DNA of 5,625 bases, from the NCBI GenBank assembly GCA_016788945.1, contig JAEUSA010000022.1:1-5625 (forward strand). The letters are read 5' to 3'. A program made the translations under genes and the position numbers. The DNA comes from Leptospiraceae bacterium. Lineage in GTDB: Bacteria; Spirochaetota; Leptospiria; Turneriellales; Turneriellaceae. Numbering within the stretch: the stretch's first letter is position 1; the number at the start of each line of letters is the position of its first letter. Under the pieces are notes generated by a model. That model searched no databases. It was given only the letters and a program-made list of their open reading frames with translations, and was not told the origin of the DNA. This document shows, piece after piece, positions 1-5,625 of the stretch.

Positions 1-1827
1 ATAACGACCACCCATGAGCTCCGCAACACGCTGTGTTACCTGTGGGGCAACGGTGATCGCCTCGTCACTGGCAGAAGTCATGAAAGCCGCCTCGGGTTCG
101 CTGCCGTTGTAGACGACGCTCAGCGCAAGCTGGCCTTCGAGTTGACCTGCTTTCAGTGAAATAACGGGCGAATGCGAGTGGCGAATTGCCGTGCTAATCA
201 GGTTCAGTAATAATTGCTGCAGGCGCGCCGCGTCGACCTGCACGTCGCCGAGATTATCTGGCAATTCATCGATGAGCGTCAGCTGCTTATTGTCCGAAAG
301 ACCAAGGCATAATTGGAGAACCGGGCCGACAATCTTCTTCACCGGCACCGGCTGAATATTGAGTGAGATATCGTGGTGCTTTAATCGAATAAAATCCGTC
401 AGGTCGTCGAGCAAGTACAGAAGACGGCGCCCGCTTTCTTCCATCACCGCCAGCGATCGCTGCACTTGTTCGCTCACGGCACCGCTGGCACCGCGGCGCA
501 GATTTTCCGCGGTCTGAATCATCGCCTGCACCGGCGTGCGCAGCTCGTGTGAGGTGTGGCTCAGAAAATCATCACGCAATCGGTCTGAACGCAGCAATTT
601 CTGTGACAGTTGATTGTTCTCCCGAAATAGCAGCACAGATTTTCCGGAAATTAGTACTGCCTGCAAAAAGGTAAACGCGAGAATGGAGTAAGAAAATAAG
701 TAAGGCGTGGAGATCAACTCGCTCGTTTTCAGCGCGTCGTTCAGAAAACCCGCAGCGATAATGAATACTCCGGCAAGGAAAACGCGCGCGCCAAACACAT
801 CGCGCCAGGCAAGTTTAGAAATCAGCAGAAGTCCGGGTAACAACAATATGGCCACGATGATCTGAAAAGGCTCGCGCATATGCTTCGACACCGATACAGG
901 CGCAAAAAGCGCAGCGAGAGAAAAAATGCCCGCGGAGATCGCCATGGCACGCAACACCAAGCTCTTACGCGCCTCCGGAAAAAATTGGCGGCAATACAGT
1001 GCAAAAAACGCCGCATCGGCGAAATTGACGGTCAACTCGATACGGTGGCCCGCGGCCCAACCGAGCGAAGGCCAAAGGTTTGAAATCAGGCGCTCGCCCG
1101 TAAACAAGCGGCCCATACCCACTGCTATGCAGAATAAACCATAATAGATCGACGAAGTTTCCGGATGCCTCAAAAAATACAAAAGAACATGGTACAGCCC
1201 GAAGGTCAGTAGGGCGACGATGACAAGTATGTCGAGGATCAATGCACGCAGGCGGTATTGTTCCATGGCCGAGCGCGTACCGAGCGAAATTGTCTGCCAG
1301 ATGCCGCCTTTGTTGAATTCTGCATTACTGACTTGTATGACAATTTCTGTTTTGCCGGCCAGCGGTAGCTGCAGATAGCGCATACGCAGATGTGGAACCA
1401 CGGCCTTGAGATCTTCAGAGACCGCGCCGTTCTCAGCTTCGGGATGCCCGTTGATAAAAATGCGCGAAGCAGTAGAGGCTGGTGGAATGCGAAACACGTA
1501 TTGCCGAAGCTTCGCGGGCATTAGCAGAACGAGCCTGTATGTCGCACTTGCTGCCGGCGGTAGACGCAGAGAACTATCGGCATAGCGATTAAAACTCTGC
1601 GGAAGTGGGGCTATTTTCCGCGTCGCAAGGTTTTGACCGATGTGCTCCGGATCGATAATGCGATGGGGATAGTACTCCCATGAGCCACTTAAATCATGAA
1701 TGGCGACATCATTGAATTCAACCGCCGAAAAATCAGCGATACCATTCTCAATTTTGACCGCAGTATGCGTATCTGTACAGGCAGAGAAACAGACGATGGC
1801 AATGGCAATAAGACTCGCTCGCATCAT
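1..1827 (-). CDS. Lipoprotein-signal 7TM-DISM sensor histidine kinase, partial (3' end outside window), degenerate ATP-binding domain
   Basis: The frame is open without a stop from ATG 1827 to the window edge, giving 609 residues; the C-terminus is missing. Residues 1-17 (hydrophobic SLIAIAIVCFSAC) resemble a lipoprotein signal with Cys17. Residues 40-185 form a jelly-roll-like ectodomain typical of 7TMR-DISM proteins, with SWEYYP (W50), FING (124-127) and SNAEFNKGGIW (167-177). Seven helices lie near 195-220, 225-242, 265-282, 291-311, 321-341, 347-366 and 374-393. A short linker leads to a HisKA dimerisation domain with FLSHTSHELRTP (phospho-acceptor His427) and a recognisable second helix. 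The ATPase domain aligns by DAARLQQLLLNLISTAIR and by ELMGG at 603-607. However, the invariant N-box Asn is Thr546, the G1 Asp is Tyr573 (VVYNGSEP), and the G2 glycines are gone (TVAPQV). Family membership is sure. Autokinase activity is doubtful, so it may be a pseudokinase or phosphotransfer protein. The start overlaps the phosphatase stop. Confidence 0.93.
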   Translation of the reverse strand, partial: MMRASLIAIAIVCFSACTDTHTAVKIENGIADFSAVEFNDVAIHDLSGSWEYYPHRIIDPEHIGQNLATRKIAPLPQSFNRYADSSLRLPPAASATYRLVLLMPAKLRQYVFRIPPASTASRIFINGHPEAENGAVSEDLKAVVPHLRMRYLQLPLAGKTEIVIQVSNAEFNKGGIWQTISLGTRSAMEQYRLRALILDILVIVALLTFGLYHVLLYFLRHPETSSIYYGLFCIAVGMGRLFTGERLISNLWPSLGWAAGHRIELTVNFADAAFFALYCRQFFPEARKSLVLRAMAISAGIFSLAALFAPVSVSKHMREPFQIIVAILLLPGLLLISKLAWRDVFGARVFLAGVFIIAAGFLNDALKTSELISTPYLFSYSILAFTFLQAVLISGKSVLLFRENNQLSQKLLRSDRLRDDFLSHTSHELRTPVQAMIQTAENLRRGASGAVSEQVQRSLAVMEESGRRLLYLLDDLTDFIRLKHHDISLNIQPVPVKKIVGPVLQLCLGLSDNKQLTLIDELPDNLGDVQVDAARLQQLLLNLISTAIRHSHSPVISLKAGQLEGQLALSVVYNGSEPEAAFMTSASDEAITVAPQVTQRVAELMGGRY

Positions 1828-1837
1828 TGCAGCTTCC
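1824..1837 (-). promoter_or_regulatory. Ribosome binding site and ATGATG overlapping start of the histidine kinase gene
   Basis: Reading the minus strand, GGAAG (1837-1833) lies 5 bases before ATG 1827 and 8 bases before a second in-frame ATG at 1824. The first ATG overlaps the phosphatase TGA (1826-1824) as ATGA. Either ATG could be the start, and the second has the more usual spacing; the product differs by one residue. The Shine-Dalgarno sequence sits inside the last codons of the phosphatase gene. Confidence 0.6.
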
Positions 1838-3923
1838 GGTGTAGATGCCGAGTGATTTTATCATCGGCATTGGCTTTTGAGAGACGGTTAACGAGGTTTG
1901 CCGCGCGCGTCCTGTTGCCGGTTTTCAACGCAATCGCAGCAAGCAACTGGGTTGCGCGCAAGTCACCGGGATTTTTCTCCAAGTGTACTTTCACATGCTT
2001 TTCGGCAATGGCATACTCTTTCAGTTGGTAATATATCCGGGCTGACAACAGAGGTAGGGCGGGAAATTCAGGATACAGGCGCCACAGTTCTTCAAGCATT
2101 CGCGATGACTCGTCGAGCATCTTGCGCTTCATGCTTTTGACGGTTTCATTGAACATTTCTATAAATTGCCTGTATTGTGGATGCACACTCAATGCCAACA
2201 GCGAGACGTCATCACGGATACGCACATTGCCGGCGAAGGTCTTCATTTCATGGTAGATTTTATCTGCCAGCTCCTGTACGGGTAGATCGTGGTACCGGAA
2301 AATGATCTCCTGAAGGCGTGCGTGACCAAATTCCTCGCCTGCCGCGTTTACCTGTTCGGTAATTCCGTCAGTGTACAGTATCAACAAATCACCGAAGTGA
2401 AGGCGCGACTGTTTTTCTTCGTATGTTTCCGTTGCATCGGCCATGGCACCGATAAACAAGCCATTGGTATCGTAAGCCTCGATGGTGTTGGCTTTGCGCT
2501 TGTAATGCAGAGCTTTTTGGTGCGATGCATTCGCATAGGTGATGCGCAATCTTTCATCAATGCGCACGAGAAAGGCGGTCAGATAATCCTGTGTTTTTAT
2601 CTGCTCGCTCAGCTGTGCGTTGACGTCGCGAAAAATGGCCGCCGGCGAATCCGAATTCCGGATCGCGAGCCCGAACGCGTCGTTCGCAGCCATGGTGATC
2701 AATGCCGCAGGCACGCCATGACCTGACACATCAGCCAGTAAAACAAACACCGAATCACCTTTTTTGAAAACGTTGAGAAAATCACCCGAAACCTTTTGCA
2801 TGGGCTTAAATATGATACCGAACTGCACCGCATTCCAAGGTGGGTGTGCCTGCGGTATCATATCTTTCTGAATTTCCGCAGCAAAATCGAGCTCGGTCTG
2901 TATTTCGTGGTCTTTGGCCTTGAGTTCCTCATTGGCCGCGCTTAGATGGGCGGTCGCCTCGCGAATCTGGTGCTCAAGGTCACGACGGTAATTCAAAACT
3001 TTCTGCGCGGCATGGAAGAAACCAGCAGAGAGATTTGCCAATTCCTGATCCGACGTACGCGAATAAAAATCGGGATCATGACCATCTTGCAAACTCATCG
3101 CTGCGAGCTGCAGCTCTTTTATCGACATAAAAATGGTTGAAAAATGCAGTACGGTCAGCAGCATCAACAAGGCGAGCGAGAACAATGAAAAGCCAATGAT
3201 GTACGCATAACCACCGCTGGATTTTGCCACTTCAGATCGTAATAGCGAAATCAAAATGTAATCGCTTAGCGCAATGACAAACATCACGCTCAAAAATTTG
3301 AATTTTAGGGAAATGGCATATTGGTTAGGTGGTTCATAACCCAACAGAAACAGCTGTCGCTTAACCAGCGACCGGTATTTGCCCATATGTAGGTCGCCGG
3401 TCACAAACAGGAATTGCAGATGTATCGGCAAAGCTACCGCCGCAGTCTGGATATAAATCCAATGATAACCGCTCTTGAGATAGAGGAAATCATAGATCAG
3501 CACCGTGCCTAACACAATGGTAATATGTAACGGAGCATAGTACATGCGGTTGCGGCCAAAAACAGTGAGATATTGCAGCAGCCGTTTATAATGCCCAATC
3601 GATCTGTCGAAGCGCAATTTGCCTTCGTTGAACATGCTGTTAACAAAGCGCACGCGCGGAATAAAGGTCCGGATGCCAAGACGGTGCAATCCATCGTTCA
3701 GATAGACTTCCATCAGCGCGGCGAGAGCAACCCCTGCGCTCAGCACCCAGGCAATTTCCGGTGGTACAACGGGAATATGGCCCTGCGCAAAACCGTAGGC
3801 AAAACCCGCAGTAGCAAAAACGCTGGTAAACAAGACATGCAGCAGAGGCCCGGCGTAAAAACCCTGCCACCATACCCAGAACCGGGTCAGCCGCTCATAG
3901 GGTGCGAGCAGATAGCGGATCAT
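1824..3923 (-). CDS. 6TM-HAMP-SpoIIE (PP2C) membrane phosphatase with helical-repeat C-terminus
   Basis: The protein has 699 residues from the ATG at 3923. The frame stays open 33 codons further upstream, but ATG 3923 overlaps the ATPase stop as ATGA, the membrane region starts right after it, and the extension lies inside ATPase coding sequence. Predicted helices lie near 26-46, 56-75, 129-150, 154-175, 208-228 and 240-264. The two long loops (76-128, 176-206) are Arg/Lys-rich and so cytoplasmic, while the outside loops are very short. A HAMP-like linker covers about 265-312 and a coiled coil about 311-350. The SpoIIE-type PP2C domain (about 343-581) keeps its metal-binding aspartates: SGDF (D381), ADVSGHG (D398), YTDGITE (D519) and RDD (D571/D572). 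It should therefore be an active Mn/Mg-dependent Ser/Thr phosphatase. Such enzymes usually dephosphorylate STAS anti-sigma antagonists, but none is encoded here. Residues 585-699 look like TPR-type helical pairs, probably a protein docking site. It is coupled to the ATPase upstream and to the kinase downstream. Confidence 0.94.
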   Translation of the reverse strand: MIRYLLAPYERLTRFWVWWQGFYAGPLLHVLFTSVFATAGFAYGFAQGHIPVVPPEIAWVLSAGVALAALMEVYLNDGLHRLGIRTFIPRVRFVNSMFNEGKLRFDRSIGHYKRLLQYLTVFGRNRMYYAPLHITIVLGTVLIYDFLYLKSGYHWIYIQTAAVALPIHLQFLFVTGDLHMGKYRSLVKRQLFLLGYEPPNQYAISLKFKFLSVMFVIALSDYILISLLRSEVAKSSGGYAYIIGFSLFSLALLMLLTVLHFSTIFMSIKELQLAAMSLQDGHDPDFYSRTSDQELANLSAGFFHAAQKVLNYRRDLEHQIREATAHLSAANEELKAKDHEIQTELDFAAEIQKDMIPQAHPPWNAVQFGIIFKPMQKVSGDFLNVFKKGDSVFVLLADVSGHGVPAALITMAANDAFGLAIRNSDSPAAIFRDVNAQLSEQIKTQDYLTAFLVRIDERLRITYANASHQKALHYKRKANTIEAYDTNGLFIGAMADATETYEEKQSRLHFGDLLILYTDGITEQVNAAGEEFGHARLQEIIFRYHDLPVQELADKIYHEMKTFAGNVRIRDDVSLLALSVHPQYRQFIEMFNETVKSMKRKMLDESSRMLEELWRLYPEFPALPLLSARIYYQLKEYAIAEKHVKVHLEKNPGDLRATQLLAAIALKTGNRTRAANLVNRLSKANADDKITRHLHRKLQ
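3920..3923 (-). other. ATGA stop/start overlap between AAA ATPase and SpoIIE phosphatase
   Basis: On the minus strand the phosphatase ATG (3923-3921) and the ATPase TGA (3922-3920) share two bases in ATGA. The preceding bases GAGACAGAG are only a weak Shine-Dalgarno match, which suggests that phosphatase translation depends on ribosomes finishing the ATPase. This supports the 699-residue start over the longer open frame. Confidence 0.85.
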
Positions 3924-5575
3924 CTCTGTCTCAGCATCGCCAGTAATTCGTTGATTCGCGATTCGATGTCTGCCGCCTTGAGCGCGCGGTATTTCTCCGG
4001 TACCATGTCCTGGTGCGTACACTCGCGCACGGCGACGAGCGTCTGCAATTCAATCGCCAACGGGTATTCGGGGCTACGAAAATTACCGATGGTATCGCGC
4101 AGAATTTTTTCATCAAGCTCAGATGCATGCCGCACCTCGGCCGAAAGGGCCGCCCGGGTCAGCATGGCCTCAATATCCGCACCCGAATAGGCCCGATGCT
4201 TGTCTAACAGCGGTGAAATCTCCGAAAGCGGCGCCGGCAGCTTCAGCTTACGACACACGCTCTGGTACAGGGCCTCTAATTCGTCTTTTGATTGCGGATG
4301 AAAAAGCGCGAGATGCTCTTCTGCCCGTCCTTGCCGCTTCATATCCACCGGAAGAAGATCGGGCCGTGAAGTCATGAGAAACCAGATGATCTTGCCGCGG
4401 TATGAGGTATCACTCATCAGTGAGGCAAGCGACGCAAATACACGCATAGAAACGCCGCTGTCACCTTGCGCGTCGCGGTTACCCAAAAATGCATCCGCCT
4501 CATCAATCATAACGGCAACAGGGTAGATGGATTTCAGAATATTAAAAATCTTCTCGAGATTCGCTTCGGTTTCCCCCTGCCATTGCGAACGGAAATTCAG
4601 AAACTTGACGACGGGCAATGCCGCATCGTGCGCAAAACATTCGGTGATAAAAGTTTTTCCGGTGCCCACCGGGCCGCAGATCAGAAATCCCATCGGCAAA
4701 TACGAAGTTTTACCTTGCTTAATGGCAGAAGCCGTGAGCGCCAGAATGTCTTTCACTTTTTCGTGCCCGGCGACGGCTGAGAGTGAATGCTTCGGCTCAA
4801 CGATTTCGAGCAAGCCGCGGCATTCAGCACCGATAAGTTCTTTCTTAATTGCCCGTAAGGCGATCTCATCGGTTTTACCACCGCCGATCACTTCAAGAAT
4901 TTGGCGGTTGGTAAGCCCAGCGGTAAGCTCTGCAAGCTTGTCCGCTTCTGGTGCTTGCTCAGTTTTGAAGTGAGGCGCATGGAGTACCGACTGGCGACGC
5001 TCTTCAAAATCGGGGCGGGCAATTGTCAGATGCTCGATAAAGGCGTTCTTGCCAATGAAGCTGTCGAGCCTGGCCATTTCAGGGGCCACGAGCACGAAGC
5101 GTACCTTATTGCGCATGAAATCGACATTCTGCGCCCATTTATCGATCGCGATGGTGAGATAACGCAATTCGGCGTTGTTATTGAGGCCCGTTGGAATAAT
5201 CTGATCGAGATAATGAATAATAACGGCGAACGACTTTTTATCGAGTAGATTTAGTCGGGCGAAGTTATCGAGAATTGAAAAGGCCGGTACAGGGTCTTTA
5301 GGTGGGTTCTGCGCAAAGGTCGTTTTATGGTACGCATCATAACCACTCAGTGCTCTGAAATAATTCTCGCGCTGCTTTGCATCGGCAAACTGTACACCGC
5401 CCTGAGGGTCATATTCCGCCACGGCGTCATATCCCCGGAATAGTTCTTCGCGGACAATGTGTGCGAGGGGACTGAACTTACCGCCCGATAGATACACATC
5501 GCGTACATTGCCGGTCAGCAGAATGACCGAACATTCGCCCGAAGTTACGTGCGCGCGCGCCGCATCGAGAAACAT
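3920..5575 (-). CDS. Tandem-domain AAA family ATPase
   Basis: This 551-residue protein is predicted to be soluble, with no signal peptide or membrane helix. Residues 264-500 form a canonical AAA module. It has Walker A GPVGTGKT at 301-308, Walker B VAVMIDEADAF ending in D358/E359, a sensor-1 stretch TSRPD at 402-406 (Ser where Asn is usual), an arginine-finger segment KRQGR at 413-417, and a sensor-2 helix beginning YSGAD at 463-467. Residues 1-240 look like a second, degenerate AAA fold. They have TGNVRDVY at 21-28, a Walker-B-like strand FAVIIHYLDQIIP at 116-128 without the acidic pair, and a sensor-like strand near 158-166, but no P-loop. By family knowledge it would hydrolyse ATP as a ring to remodel a protein partner; the substrate is unknown. 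There is no HExxH, so it is not an FtsH-type protease. The ATG at 5575 is the only upstream choice, because an in-frame TAA lies at 5596-5594. No convincing Shine-Dalgarno precedes it. It is the first gene of the block, and its stop overlaps the phosphatase start. Confidence 0.93.
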   Translation of the reverse strand: MFLDAARAHVTSGECSVILLTGNVRDVYLSGGKFSPLAHIVREELFRGYDAVAEYDPQGGVQFADAKQRENYFRALSGYDAYHKTTFAQNPPKDPVPAFSILDNFARLNLLDKKSFAVIIHYLDQIIPTGLNNNAELRYLTIAIDKWAQNVDFMRNKVRFVLVAPEMARLDSFIGKNAFIEHLTIARPDFEERRQSVLHAPHFKTEQAPEADKLAELTAGLTNRQILEVIGGGKTDEIALRAIKKELIGAECRGLLEIVEPKHSLSAVAGHEKVKDILALTASAIKQGKTSYLPMGFLICGPVGTGKTFITECFAHDAALPVVKFLNFRSQWQGETEANLEKIFNILKSIYPVAVMIDEADAFLGNRDAQGDSGVSMRVFASLASLMSDTSYRGKIIWFLMTSRPDLLPVDMKRQGRAEEHLALFHPQSKDELEALYQSVCRKLKLPAPLSEISPLLDKHRAYSGADIEAMLTRAALSAEVRHASELDEKILRDTIGNFRSPEYPLAIELQTLVAVRECTHQDMVPEKYRALKAADIESRINELLAMLRQR

Positions 5576-5625
5576 GACACTACAGTCAAAAAATTAGCCG
5601 TGGGGTGGAAAGTGGAAATAATCAG
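5576..5625 (-). other. Leader upstream of the operon, no recognisable Shine-Dalgarno
   Basis: These 50 bases are all that is visible upstream of the first ATG. The minus strand reads a pyrimidine-rich stretch and then TAATTTTTTGAC and GTAGTGTC before the ATG. No purine-rich ribosome site is present at normal spacing. A TAATTT could be a -10 element, which would make the transcript short-leadered, but no convincing -35 can be assigned. An upstream gene or promoter may lie beyond the window edge. Confidence 0.3.

Noticed and set aside
822..1144. Short open frames on both strands (for example 822-1016 minus, 880-1083 plus, 926-1144 plus)
   Set aside because: All sit inside the 7TM region of the partial kinase gene in other frames. 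They are Arg/Cys-rich shadows without motifs.
3924..4022. Longer phosphatase start at 4022 (33 extra residues)
   Set aside because: The extension overlaps the ATPase coding sequence by 100 bases and has low-complexity charged content with no domain. ATG 3923 gives a clean ATGA overlap matching the other junction.
3573..4190. Plus-strand open frame of 205 codons, the longest on that strand
   Set aside because: It lies antisense across the end of the ATPase gene and the membrane region of the phosphatase gene, both of which have clear domains. Its translation shows no recognisable motif and is a shadow.
5549..5562. Alternating GC run (gtgcgcgcgcgccg)
   Set aside because: It encodes the conserved start of the ATPase (A-R-A-H) and is explained by GC-rich codons, with no sign of a repeat or structural element.
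5576..5602. TTGACT-like -35 box just before the first ATG
   Set aside because: A -10 at normal spacing would fall inside the coding region and reads GATGCG, so no promoter can be supported there.

Overview
The window holds one tightly packed operon-like block on the minus strand, read from the right edge to the left. In transcription order it contains a tandem-domain AAA ATPase (5575..3920), a six-helix membrane protein with a HAMP-like linker, a SpoIIE-type PP2C phosphatase domain and a helical-repeat tail (3923..1824), and a lipoprotein-signal plus 7TM-DISM sensor histidine kinase (1827..1) whose 3' end lies outside the window. Both gene junctions are 4-base ATGA overlaps, so the three products are probably co-transcribed and translationally coupled. 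No RNA gene, mobile element, CRISPR array or sizeable intergenic region was seen. The plus-strand reading frames are shadows of these genes.

The organism is a bacterium with roughly half G+C (estimated by eye). The combination of a 7TM-DISM receptor with a jelly-roll ectodomain, membrane-bound SpoIIE phosphatases with HAMP linkers and a relaxed lipobox is typical of spirochaetes of the Leptospirales. The base composition fits Turneriella or Leptonema better than AT-rich Leptospira. This placement is an inference from architecture, not from a marker gene.

The layout suggests a membrane signalling unit. One protein senses through a 7TM-DISM receptor and carries a histidine phosphotransfer helix. 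A second senses through an unrecognised 6TM module and dephosphorylates a Ser/Thr-phosphorylated partner, most likely a STAS-type anti-sigma antagonist by family analogy. The third is a soluble AAA remodelling motor. No response regulator, STAS protein or anti-sigma kinase lies in the window.

The most notable observation is that the histidine kinase keeps a textbook H-box (SHELRTP, His427) but has lost the key ATP-binding residues of the N, G1 and G2 boxes. It looks like a pseudokinase that may act as a phosphotransfer or scaffold protein rather than as an autokinase. The strength of that claim is limited only by the missing extreme C-terminus.
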